A stretch of DNA of 7,021 nt from an uncultured Eubacteriales bacterium (GCA_902475435.1 CABRZL010000099.1:1-7021); one strand, 5' to 3'. Positions 1-5,328 are shown, counted from the stretch's first letter. Program-made: numbers and translations. Notes: generated from the letters alone by a model not told the origin.

Positions 1-293
1 TCGGTGGCCGTCTTGGGCTTCAGCTGGCGGTCTGCGTACTCGGTGAACCACTTTTCTATCAGGTCATCCAGCTTCATGGACGCTTCCAGAGAAATGCCGC
101 TGTGCACTTCCTGTTCAAAGGCATCCGCTTGACGCTGCAGTTCCTTTTCCAGCTTCTTCCCGGTCAAGCCAAGCGGGGGAGTGAAGGTGCGGTTTACCAG
201 CACCTGACGGCCCTGCCGATCATAGCCGTTGGAGACCCGGATGCAGTAGGAGCAGGTGCCGTCCTTTTTTGTGCGCTTTATGATTTTCGCCAT
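1..293 (-). CDS. Tyrosine recombinase / integrase, N-terminal part (runs off the window)
   Basis: The minus strand reads 97 codons from ATG at 293 to the window edge without a stop. The protein begins MAKIIKRTKKDGTCSYCIRV, resembling the Arm-type DNA-binding domain of phage/ICE integrases (residues 1 to about 60). A SAM-like core-binding segment follows (about 72-97), with the typical text KLDDLIEKWFTEYADRQLKP. The catalytic domain (R-H-R-Y) lies outside the window. The start is set by a GGAGG site at 303-308 and by an in-frame TGA two codons upstream. Family members catalyse site-specific integration and excision. It is transcribed the same way as the repressor at 404-949, and the gap between them (294-403) holds no convincing gene. 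Family assignment is fairly sure; the attachment site is not visible. Confidence 0.85.
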   Translation of the reverse strand, partial: MAKIIKRTKKDGTCSYCIRVSNGYDRQGRQVLVNRTFTPPLGLTGKKLEKELQRQADAFEQEVHSGISLEASMKLDDLIEKWFTEYADRQLKPKTAT

Positions 294-403
294 CTGTCAC
301 CCCTCCTTTGTGGGCATGGTCTTTTGTGCATTTTGTCCCCGGCGGTGCGTTCATCTGGCCGCGATCAGGCCCGCATCAAGGGCATTCTGCGCAATGTACC
401 TTA

Positions 404-949
404 CTATTCATTTACGCTTTCCACAGAGTGCGATGATTCTTGTCCATTCAGTGAATGCTCCACTATTTCAAAATCATCTTCCGATAGATTTTTATCCGCA
501 TAGTCAGCTACCATTTTGGCCAACATAGCAGCTTTTTCCTCTGAAATGCTGCAGTTTTGTGCATCACGTTTATATTTCTGCAGCTGAGTCAGTTCATCTA
601 CACGCTCTAATGCAACGCGCTGTCCCTCCGGGCTAAGTTGGAGCATTAAAAGTTCCATGTTTTGCAAGTTTTCATTTTGCTCGTCAGGCTTATCCATTCC
701 CTTGCCTGCTTCAATACCCGCATTTCCATTTTCAGCAACCGCCAACAAAAAGGCCAACTCGGCCCACTCCATATTTAAAGCGTCAGCAAAACGCATAATC
801 GTTCCCAGCTTCGGGTTTTCCTCGCCTCTCTCGTATCTGCCAACTAGAGAACCTGAAATCCCCATTCTGCTACCAAGTTCAGCCATCGACAACTTTTGTT
901 TTTTTCGTTCTTGCCTTATCGCTTCTCCAATTACTTTGCTGTACGACAC
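404..949 (-). CDS. Xre/CI-type transcriptional repressor, 181 aa
   Basis: Residues about 6-63 form a Cro/CI helix-turn-helix (IRQERKKQKLSMAELGSRMG, then SGSLVGRYERGEENPKL). A variable linker follows, then a helical segment with LSPEGQRVALERVDELTQLQ (105-124), which I associate with repressors of Clostridia mobile elements. There is no S24/LexA-type peptidase domain, so RecA-stimulated self-cleavage is unlikely. The start is GTG at 949, with GGAGGTGG at 954-961 in good spacing. It faces the Cro-like gene at 1092 across a shared control region, the classic lysogeny-switch layout. The likely role, by inference, is to repress the rightward early operon and maintain the prophage state. The HTH call is firm; the biological role is inferred from position. 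Confidence 0.88.
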   Translation of the reverse strand: MSYSKVIGEAIRQERKKQKLSMAELGSRMGISGSLVGRYERGEENPKLGTIMRFADALNMEWAELAFLLAVAENGNAGIEAGKGMDKPDEQNENLQNMELLMLQLSPEGQRVALERVDELTQLQKYKRDAQNCSISEEKAAMLAKMVADYADKNLSEDDFEIVEHSLNGQESSHSVESVNE

Positions 950-967
950 AAAACCACCTCCAGCTGC

Positions 968-996
968 ATTATATCATTAATGATTCCAAATCGCAA
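968..996 (-). promoter_or_regulatory. Leftward promoter for the repressor (and perhaps integrase)
   Basis: On the minus strand there is a perfect -10 TATAAT (973-968) and, 17 bp upstream, TTGCGA (996-991), a 4/6 match to the -35. The predicted RNA start at about 961 falls almost on the GGAGG of the repressor gene, giving a leader of about 12 nt. The direct repeat at 998-1007 abuts the -35 box. Confidence 0.7.
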
Positions 997-997
997 T

Positions 998-1088
998 GAA
1001 AAAGTTCAAAAAAGGTCTTGACTGAACCTCTCGCAGACCGTATAATTTATTTAGAACGAAAAAGTTCCAAACTTATCACGGAGGTTCA
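998..1088. promoter_or_regulatory. Candidate repressor operators (GTTC/GAAC repeats)
   Basis: The 10-mer GAAAAAGTTC occurs exactly at 998-1007 and 1058-1067, 60 bp apart. The second copy is part of a near-palindrome, TTAGAAC-N6-GTTCCAA (1051-1070). TGAACCTC at 1023-1030 is the exact reverse complement of GAGGTTCA at 1081-1088, which overlaps the ribosome site of the Cro-like gene. These sites flank both divergent promoters, as operators for the two HTH proteins would. The repeats are seen directly; protein binding is inferred. Confidence 0.55.
1018..1046 (+). promoter_or_regulatory. Rightward early promoter
   Basis: TTGACT (1018-1023, 5/6) and a perfect TATAAT (1041-1046) are separated by 17 bp, a near-consensus housekeeping promoter on the plus strand. 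Its start near 1053 lies just before the second GAAAAAGTTC repeat and about 40 nt before the Cro-like gene. It probably drives the whole early operon. Confidence 0.85.
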
Positions 1089-1091
1089 ATT

Positions 1092-1295
1092 ATGATTCTT
1101 GATCGCGTTTCTGTCATTGCCGCTATGGCAAAGAAAAATATCACCATCGCAGAGTTGAGCAGTCTCAGCACTGTTTCTATCTCCACCATTGGAGCCGCTC
1201 GCTGTGGCCGCGGTATTACCAAAAACAGTGCCAAACGGATTGCATCTGCGTTGGATATCCCCTTAGAAGAATTGACCGTAAAAGCCAGTGAGTAA
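1092..1295 (+). CDS. Cro-like small HTH protein, 67 aa
   Basis: The short basic protein is almost entirely one Xre-type helix-turn-helix (about 16-62). It shows ITIAELSSLSTVSISTIGAA as helices 2-3 and ends in SALDIPLEELTV, typical of the family. ATG at 1092 is preceded by GGAGG at 1080-1084. It is the first gene of the rightward operon and lies opposite the repressor, so a Cro-like role (turning off the repressor, or balancing early expression) is the natural inference. It could instead act as an activator of later genes. Confidence 0.8.
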   Translation: MILDRVSVIAAMAKKNITIAELSSLSTVSISTIGAARCGRGITKNSAKRIASALDIPLEELTVKASE

Positions 1296-1608
1296 ATCTC
1301 ATTGATTTAGTGAGCCAATTTCATCATTATTTTTTGATGTGCGAAATCAGCACAAAAATCCATTTTTGAGGTGGGCATCCCTCTGTAAAGCCTTGTAAAA
1401 AGACGTAAAGGAATTGCAAAATGGGATACTGCGTATCACGCAATATCACTAGATGGATTTTGGCGCAAAGGACCCGCTTCCAACAAAGCTGCATAGCATC
1501 AACTTCCAATCGAATTTTGGCGGTATTGCATTATTTTTCGATTTGTGCTTTACTGCTGACACGGCATCAAAAATCAACTTTCAAACAACACCGAGGAGGT
1601 GCAATCGA
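1296..1608 (+). other. Noncoding gap of 313 bp with small hairpins
   Basis: No ORF here has a good start and ribosome site until 1609. The stretch is AT-rich. Two overlapping palindromes occupy 1425-1442: GATAC-tgc-GTATC and TGCGT-atc-ACGCA share bases, so only one can form at a time. A weak promoter-like pair on the plus strand, TTGATT (1302-1307) with CATTAT (1325-1330) and 17 bp between, also exists. I see no clear terminator for the Cro-like gene. Confidence 0.5.
1526..1554 (+). promoter_or_regulatory. Possible weak extended -10 promoter before the excisionase-like gene
   Basis: TTGCAT (1526-1531) and TTTACT (1549-1554) are 17 bp apart, and TGC directly precedes the -10 (extended -10). 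Each hexamer is only a 3-4/6 match, so this is a tentative call. It would allow separate control of the genes from 1609 onward. Confidence 0.3.
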
Positions 1609-1845
1609 ATGGGAAATTTAATCCGATACCCGGTCATGAAAACCGTGAAGGACGCCGCCGCAATCTACGGTCTACCGCCGACCTATATTCGGACCCTCTG
1701 CCGAACAGGCAAGATCAGGTATGTTGTGGCCGGTCACCGCTGGCTCGTGAATATGAACAGCTTGGCCCAGTATTTTGAGCGAGGCGACCCCATCCCGGCG
1801 GAACAGGGTGAAGCTGTGGGTGGCATCCGCCGGGTGGCGAGGTAA
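1609..1845 (+). CDS. Excisionase-like / MerR-type HTH DNA-binding protein, 78 aa
   Basis: Residues about 10-57 read as an excisionase-family winged HTH: MKTVKDAAAIYGLPPTYIRT for the helices, CRTGKIRYVVAGHRWLVN for the wing strands, then NSLAQYFERG. ATG at 1609 follows GAGGAGGT (1593-1600); the in-frame upstream extension has no ribosome site and lies in noncoding-looking sequence. The stop is 4 bp before the next ATG, so translation is probably coupled to the replication gene. Family members bend DNA during excision or act as small regulators. Which applies here cannot be told from sequence, and separation from the integrase slightly favours a regulator. Confidence 0.75.
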   Translation: MGNLIRYPVMKTVKDAAAIYGLPPTYIRTLCRTGKIRYVVAGHRWLVNMNSLAQYFERGDPIPAEQGEAVGGIRRVAR

Positions 1846-1849
1846 GCGA

Positions 1850-2620
1850 ATGGCTGTAAAACGAATGTTCTCAAGTTCAGTGACTGAAACAGACAGCTTT
1901 CTGGAATTGCCACTGAAATCGCAGGCCCTGTACTTTCACCTTGGTATGCAGGGTGATGATGATGGGTTTGTAGCAAACCCCCGCGCCATTATCCGTTCTA
2001 TTGGCTGCACCGCTCGTGATTTGAAGCCCTTGGAAACCGCCGGATATGTCATTTCTTTCCCTTCAAAAGTGCTCGTTATCACCGATTGGAAAGCCAACAA
2101 CAATTTACGCAATGACAGATACAAACCAACTGCGTTTCAAAATGAACTCGCGCAGTTAACAGAAAGTGCGAACAAACGTTATATTTTAGCAAGCCTTGGT
2201 ATACCAACTGGCAACCAAATGGATACCATTGGTATACCATCTGACAACCAAGTGACAACCCAGCATAGCATAGCAGAGCATAGCTCAGGAAGAAGTTGTA
2301 AGAAAGCCGCCACAACAGCAGCCCGGACAGATTCAGGCCTTGCTCAGATCGTACAGCATTTTCAGGCCGAGATAGGCGAGTTTCCCCGCTCTGCGCTGGA
2401 CAAGCTACAACGCTACCGGGAAGCGTTTTCAACTGAGCTGATTTGCAAGGCCATTGATGAAGCCGCAGAAAACGGCGTGAGAAAGTGGCGCTATGTTGAC
2501 GGCATTCTGAAAGGCTGGCAGGCTGATGGGGTTCGCACATTGGGCGATGTAGAAGCCCGCCGGGAGGCCCGGCGGAAGCCCGAACCGCCGCAGGAAAAGA
2601 AAATGGAGGTACTAACATGA
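1850..2620 (+). CDS. DnaD-domain replisome organizer (phage replication initiation), 256 aa
   Basis: The N-terminal part (about 1-95) looks like a winged helix of the replisome-organizer type (DSFLELPLKSQALYFHLGMQ, then DDDGFVANPRAIIRSIGCTA). A polar linker follows (about 96-160) that contains an 11-residue repeat (LGIPTGNQMDT / IGIPSDNQVTT). The DnaD-like domain spans about 163-232 and carries the diagnostic YxxxIL motif as YVDGIL (215-220). A Lys/Pro-rich tail ends the protein. ATG at 1850 is chosen because GAGG (1839-1842) lies 7 nt upstream; the longer frame to 1775 overlaps the preceding gene. Proteins of this kind bind the phage origin and help load the replicative helicase, which is encoded next with a 4-bp overlap. 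Family call is solid; origin location is inference. Confidence 0.85.
   Translation: MAVKRMFSSSVTETDSFLELPLKSQALYFHLGMQGDDDGFVANPRAIIRSIGCTARDLKPLETAGYVISFPSKVLVITDWKANNNLRNDRYKPTAFQNELAQLTESANKRYILASLGIPTGNQMDTIGIPSDNQVTTQHSIAEHSSGRSCKKAATTAARTDSGLAQIVQHFQAEIGEFPRSALDKLQRYREAFSTELICKAIDEAAENGVRKWRYVDGILKGWQADGVRTLGDVEARREARRKPEPPQEKKMEVLT
2196..2251 (+). repeat. Iteron-like direct repeats inside the replisome-organizer gene; candidate replication origin
   Basis: Two 23-bp repeats at 2196-2218 and 2229-2251 start 33 bp apart and match at 21 of 23 positions. Each is TTGGTATACCA, one variable base, CTG, one variable base, CAACCAA. The first contains a perfect 12-bp palindrome (TTGGTATACCAA). 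A related ATGGATACCAT sits between them at 2219-2229, and a partial GTGACAACC follows at 2252-2260. Origins inside the initiator gene are known in lambda (O) and several Gram-positive phages, so this is a reasonable origin candidate. Confidence 0.6.
2262..2284 (+). repeat. Short AGCAT tandem run
   Basis: AGCATAGCATAGC is followed by AGAGCATAGC just downstream of the iteron-like repeats, still within the linker-coding part of the gene. It may be part of the same origin region or plain low-complexity coding sequence. Confidence 0.4.
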
Positions 2621-3813
2621 ACACACAGAAAGTGTTGCTTGGTGCGCTGCTGGCACAGCCAGACCTTGCACCGTATTCCTTGCCGGATCTGGATGTGGAG
2701 CACTTTGCACCAGATGTGCAACCTGTCTTTGCTGCCGTATCAGGATTTTGGAATTCAACTGGCACGTTGGATGCTGTGCAGATCTGCGAACGGTATCCAG
2801 ACCTAAAAACTGCAGTCATGGGGTGTTTCGACGAATGGTCGGCCGAATGCGTCCGTGCAACCCGCCCCAATGTGGAGAAGTGGACACAACTCGTCTTGGA
2901 ACAGGCCGCCTTGACAAAATTCCAGAGTTTGGCTTTTCAGGCAGGCAGCAGCCTGACCACCTTTGCAGACCTGCCTGACTTGTACAGCAAAATGGGCGAA
3001 GCCTTGACCCTTGACCGGGAGGAGCAGGATTTTAAGCCTATCGGGGAACTGGTAGACAACTATGTCCGCAAGTTGAATGAAAAGCCGAAGTACATCCCCA
3101 GCGGTATCCCGGTGTTGGACAAGCACCTGCATCTTGCCCCGGGTAACCTGTTCATCATCGGCGGCAGACCATCAGCCGGTAAAACCGCCCTGTCCCTGCA
3201 GATGGCTTGCGAGCAGGCCCGGCGGGGCTTACGCGTGTGTTATTTCAGCCTTGAAACCGACCCGGATACCCTGACCGCCCGCATCATTTCAAACCGTCTG
3301 GCGGTTCCGCTGGCAGATGTAAAGAGCAAGACCGTTCCACAGTCTGACCTTGATAGTCTTGCAGATCTGCACAAGCTGCCGCTGTTCATCCGCTCTGCAT
3401 CCGGCAAGGGCACGGGATGGATCAAGGCCCAGGCCCAGCGAATGAACGCACAGGTTATTTTCATCGATTATTTGCAGCTGCTAACCGCCAGCAAGGCAAA
3501 AGACCGATACCAGCAAATCACCAGCATTTCCATCGCCCTACACGAACTGGCACAGACCACAGGAATCCTTGTGGTAGCTCTGGCCCAGCTGAACCGCAAC
3601 GCTGCACACGCATCCCCCAGCACCGCCGATCTGAAGGAATCCGGCCAGCTGGAACAGGATGCAGACGCTATTTTGCTCCTGTCTGCTGACAAGGAAGAGT
3701 ATCAAGCCATTCTGGCCAAGAATAAGGAAGGAAAAATTGGCGAAATTCCCTTGACCTTCGACAAGACCCGCCAGCGCTTTCTCGCCGTCACGAGTGAACT
3801 GGAAGGGAGGTGA
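2617..3813 (+). CDS. dnaB-like: DnaB-type replicative helicase, 398 aa
   Basis: A short DnaB N-terminal helical domain (about 1-95) and linker precede a RecA-fold ATPase domain (about 155-398). Visible motifs are Walker A GGRPSAGKT (182-190), the catalytic Glu in FSLE (210-213), Walker B IFIDYL (281-286), the ALAQLNR motif (321-327) and SGQLEQDAD (342-350). This is the hexameric helicase that unwinds DNA ahead of the replisome, here probably loaded at the element's own origin by the DnaD-type protein. The ATG overlaps the previous stop by 4 bp (ATGA). It is shorter than typical host DnaB (about 450 aa), as phage versions often are. The hairpin that normally carries the Lys/Arg finger reads AKNKEGKIG, with Lys370 where Arg is common. 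Confidence 0.92.
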   Translation: MNTQKVLLGALLAQPDLAPYSLPDLDVEHFAPDVQPVFAAVSGFWNSTGTLDAVQICERYPDLKTAVMGCFDEWSAECVRATRPNVEKWTQLVLEQAALTKFQSLAFQAGSSLTTFADLPDLYSKMGEALTLDREEQDFKPIGELVDNYVRKLNEKPKYIPSGIPVLDKHLHLAPGNLFIIGGRPSAGKTALSLQMACEQARRGLRVCYFSLETDPDTLTARIISNRLAVPLADVKSKTVPQSDLDSLADLHKLPLFIRSASGKGTGWIKAQAQRMNAQVIFIDYLQLLTASKAKDRYQQITSISIALHELAQTTGILVVALAQLNRNAAHASPSTADLKESGQLEQDADAILLLSADKEEYQAILAKNKEGKIGEIPLTFDKTRQRFLAVTSELEGR

Positions 3814-3819
3814 ACACAC

Positions 3820-3987
3820 ATGAAGCACAGTCAGAACAAACCGCGCCGCCGGGAACCGTACCACTATGACGCAAGCGGTGCACAGTATATCGCCTGTATC
3901 GAAACCGCCTTGCAGCACGGCCAGAGCATCCCGGTGCACGTTTTGCAGCTGGTCTACCATATGCTGCTGCCGTATATGCACAACTAA
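3820..3987 (+). CDS. Small protein of unknown function, 55 aa
   Basis: ATG at 3820 follows GGGAGGTGA (3805-3813), which overlaps the helicase stop, so the two genes are probably translationally coupled. The protein starts basic (MKHSQNKPRRREPYHYD) and ends in a hydrophobic helix-like stretch (VHVLQLVYHMLLPYMHN). No known domain was recognised. Good ribosome site, spacing and position in the operon support a real gene. Confidence 0.65.
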   Translation: MKHSQNKPRRREPYHYDASGAQYIACIETALQHGQSIPVHVLQLVYHMLLPYMHN

Positions 3988-4020
3988 ACCGCTTACCACA
4001 CTCAACAACAGGAGGCGCCA

Positions 4021-4218
4021 ATGAACACCAACATCCATGTCAACGTGAACGAGATCCCGCCAGAGGTAGCAGAGCGAATCGGTTGCGTGTTCCTCGGATT
4101 CCACAAGCGGTTCCAGCAAAGCCCGGAACTCATGGCCGAGTTAGAGGCATACCGAGCCGCACGCCATCCGAATCATAAAGGCAACGAGAGCGGCCAGCAA
4201 ACGAAGGGCAGACCATAG
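4021..4218 (+). CDS. Small EIPPEVA-motif protein, paralog 1 (65 aa, unknown function)
   Basis: ATG at 4021 is preceded by AGGAGG (4010-4015). The protein begins MNTNIHVNVNEIPPEVAERI and then has a short helical middle (GFHKRFQQSPELMAELEAYR) and a polar tail. The first 17 residues are clearly related to the protein at 4754-4954 (MDNDIHIHLDEIPPEVADTL), with the same I-H-x-x-x-(N/D)-EIPPEVA pattern, so the two are paralogs. Function is unknown; the small acidic-helical form would suit a protein-binding accessory or inhibitor, but that is speculation. Confidence 0.7.
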   Translation: MNTNIHVNVNEIPPEVAERIGCVFLGFHKRFQQSPELMAELEAYRAARHPNHKGNESGQQTKGRP

Positions 4219-4219
4219 G

Positions 4220-4265
4220 GCAAAACAAAAGGCCGCCATGCAAGCAGCGAACTCGCAAGGCAGCC
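4220..4265 (-). terminator. Rho-independent terminator on the minus strand
   Basis: Read on the minus strand, GGCTGCC (4265-4259) pairs with GGCGGCC (4237-4231). After a T-T mismatch, TGC pairs with GCA and GAGT with GCTT, closing a 5-nt loop at 4250-4246. This gives 14 pairs with some G-U. The U-rich tract TTTTGTTTTG (4230-4221) follows directly. No minus-strand protein gene lies upstream of it. Confidence 0.75.
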
Positions 4266-4294
4266 AGGCGGGAGCGATTGACAGACCACATCCC
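4220..4294 (-). ncRNA. Candidate small RNA of about 75 nt, antisense to the early operon
   Basis: A promoter at 4301-4329 and a terminator at 4220-4265 bracket a noncoding stretch. The predicted RNA has a first stem that pairs bases from GCGGGA (4296-4291) with UCCCGC (4272-4267 region), and the second stem is the terminator. A diverged copy with the same two-stem plan lies at 5329-5393. It runs against the plus-strand operon between two small genes, so it could act as an antisense regulator there or elsewhere. The exact 5' end is an estimate; expression is inferred from the signals. Confidence 0.55.
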
Positions 4295-4300
4295 GCAGCC

Positions 4301-4329
4301 ATTCTATCACACCCGGCAGCCCATCTCAA
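4301..4329 (-). promoter_or_regulatory. Minus-strand promoter opposite the early operon
   Basis: On the minus strand TTGAGA (4329-4324, 5/6) and TAGAAT (4306-4301, 5/6) are 17 bp apart, and TGA directly before the -10 gives an extended -10. No minus-strand gene follows; the terminator at 4220-4265 does, so the product would be a short RNA starting near 4294. Confidence 0.65.
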
Positions 4330-4364
4330 GCCCGGCGGCCCACTAATGCAAGGAGGACAGCTAC

Positions 4365-4577
4365 ATGAAAATCATCATCGCCATCAACGGCCACGGCCTC
4401 CGCTGGCACGTCTGCAACGCAATCGCCAAAGGTATCGTTGCTGAACTCTCTGCCAAAGATGGGAAGTATTACAGCCTCGAAGGTGCACGAGTAATGGTTG
4501 AAGGGGTTCCGACCCGGCGGCTATTCGTCCTCTTTGCAAAGTTTGTGCTCCTCCGCCCCATCCGGCGCACACCCTAA
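4365..4577 (+). CDS. Small protein of unknown function, 70 aa, possibly with an altered C-terminus
   Basis: ATG at 4365 has an excellent ribosome site (AAGGAGGA, 4350-4357). The protein begins MKIIIAINGHGLRWHVCNAI and continues LEGARVMVEGVPTRRLFVLF; no family was recognised. The last residues (LLRPIRRTP) fall in sequence with noncoding character. An 11-bp direct repeat (4528-4538 and 4700-4710) brackets the end. Joining the frame across the repeat would extend it as HADETNKGYFRR and stop within the ribosome site of the next gene, the usual tight spacing of this operon. The gene may therefore have been altered by a 172-bp insertion or duplication. Confidence 0.6.
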   Translation: MKIIIAINGHGLRWHVCNAIAKGIVAELSAKDGKYYSLEGARVMVEGVPTRRLFVLFAKFVLLRPIRRTP

Positions 4578-4710
4578 GCCCCCTCAAGGTACTGGGAACG
4601 GGTACCCTAGTCCTTAGCGGACTCGTCGACCCCTGTTGTGAGCTAGTCTTATAGGGAAAATTTGACCGTTTCGTTACGCATCCTGCACCCGGATCTGCAT
4701 CCTCTTTGCA
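4528..4710. repeat. Direct repeats TCCTCTTTGCA bracketing a 172-bp noncoding segment
   Basis: TCCTCTTTGCA occurs at 4528-4538 and 4700-4710; ACCCGG upstream of each (4512-4517, 4687-4692) extends the likeness imperfectly to about 27 bp. Between them lie small inverted repeats: TGTGC/GCACA (4544-4571), GGTAC/GTACC (4588-4606) and AGTCC/GGACT (4609-4623). There is no gene beyond the tail of the ORF ending at 4577. It could be a small insertion, a duplication, or coincidence. Confidence 0.4.
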
Positions 4711-4753
4711 CACGCTGATGAAACAAACAAAGGATATTTCAGGAGGTAAGACT

Positions 4754-4954
4754 ATGGACAATGATATTCACATTCATCTTGACGAAATCCCCCCGGAAGT
4801 CGCTGACACTCTAGCTCGCGGCTGTCTACGGCTCTATTATCAGATCATCGCCATACCAAACGGACGAGAACTGCTGGATGATGCATGGGAAAAATATCAG
4901 CAGCGGAAGAACGCTGAAGCCGCATCCTCATCCGCTGACAGCAGTTCCGAATAA
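4754..4954 (+). CDS. Small EIPPEVA-motif protein, paralog 2 (66 aa, unknown function)
   Basis: ATG at 4754 follows AGGAGGT (4741-4747); the open frame extends to 4706 but without a ribosome site. The N-terminus MDNDIHIHLDEIPPEVADTL matches paralog 1. The middle (LYYQIIAIPNGRELLDDAWE) looks helical, and the tail is Ala/Ser/Glu-rich (AASSSADSSSE), likely disordered. It is the last protein gene of the rightward operon seen here. Function is unknown. Confidence 0.72.
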   Translation: MDNDIHIHLDEIPPEVADTLARGCLRLYYQIIAIPNGRELLDDAWEKYQQRKNAEAASSSADSSSE

Positions 4955-4980
4955 CCTACACCCCGCCGGGCGAGGCGTAA

Positions 4981-5250
4981 CACACTAGACTTTGTTCCAA
5001 AGTCCGTGTGCCCTTGCAGGGGTCCTAGCATTTGCAAGCAGTGCTTTTGTACGCACAAAGCCTTGCAAGCAATGTCTTTGTCTATACAAAGCCCTCTTGC
5101 TTTGCAAGAACTTGTTGGGCAACATCCCAAACCCTTTGACCGTGCAGCACCCGCCGGGCGCTGCACTTCAGCCACGCGATTCTGTTGACCTCAACAAAAT
5201 CGCTGCATGACAAAGCCCCCAGACCGCGACAGCGCGTGTCTGAGGGCTTT
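4981..5250 (+). ncRNA. Candidate structured RNA: chain of hairpins ending in a terminator
   Basis: Successive stems can be read directly. CACAC/GTGTG plus GACTTTG-ttc-CAAAGTC span 4981-5010, and CCCT-tgc-AGGG is at 5011-5021. TTGCAAG/CTTGCAA enclose GCTTTTGT/ACAAAGC at 5032-5068. CTTTGT-ctat-ACAAAG is at 5076-5091 and TCTTGC-ttt-GCAAGA at 5095-5109. GTGCAGC/GCTGCAC enclose CCC-gcc-GGG at 5142-5166. GCGATT/AATCGC enclose TGTTGA-cc-TCAACA at 5176-5203. The terminator closes the array. No own promoter was found, so it may be the 3' end of the early transcript, possibly processed. I do not recognise it as a known RNA class. Confidence 0.5.
5032..5093 (+). repeat. Two adjacent 31-bp direct repeats
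   Basis: Units 5032-5062 and 5063-5093 abut without a gap and match at 24 of 31 positions. Each reads TTGCAAGCA, a 4-base spacer, a TTTGT stem arm, a 4-base loop (ACGC or CTAT), then ACAAAGCC. Stems are conserved while the loop differs completely. A partial third unit starts at 5102 (TTGCAAG). Confidence 0.65.
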
Positions 5251-5256
5251 TCTTCT
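5212..5256 (+). terminator. Rho-independent terminator of the rightward operon
   Basis: AAAGCCC (5212-5218) pairs with GGGCTTT (5244-5250). Inside, AGAC pairs with GTCT and CGCG with CGCG around an ACAG loop, with one bulge. TTTTCTTCTTT follows. It stops plus-strand transcription before the oppositely oriented abi gene. Confidence 0.85.
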
Positions 5257-5328
5257 TTCTGTGGGTGTTTTCCTTGCCGTTGGTTCTATTCTCGCTCAGG
5301 CAGTCCCGGCGGGCGGTTCCTGCATGGT

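Noticed and set aside
294..403. Possible tiny gene between repressor and integrase (minus-strand reading YIAQNALDAGLIAAR)
   Set aside because: It reads like coding sequence but has no usual start codon or ribosome site; perhaps a remnant.
102..503. Plus-strand open frames at the left end
   Set aside because: They are shadows of the integrase and repressor genes on the minus strand.
2079..2870. Long minus-strand open frame of 263 codons
   Set aside because: It is antisense to the replisome organizer and helicase genes, which have clear domains; Cys/Ser-rich text and no domain.
4238..4444. Plus-strand open frame overlapping the start of the 4365 gene
   Set aside because: The composition is unlike a protein (His/Arg/Pro-rich end), and it overlaps in another frame a gene with a far better ribosome site; the region is better explained by the minus-strand RNA unit.
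4935..4962. Own promoter for the hairpin array
   Set aside because: CTGACA and TACACC are 16 bp apart, but the -10 matches only 3 of 6 positions; too weak to call.
4981..5203. CRISPR array or tRNA cluster as explanation of the hairpins
   Set aside because: There are only two full repeats with no unique spacers of constant length, and no tRNA arm pattern (no GGTTCGAATCC-like arm or CCA end) is present.
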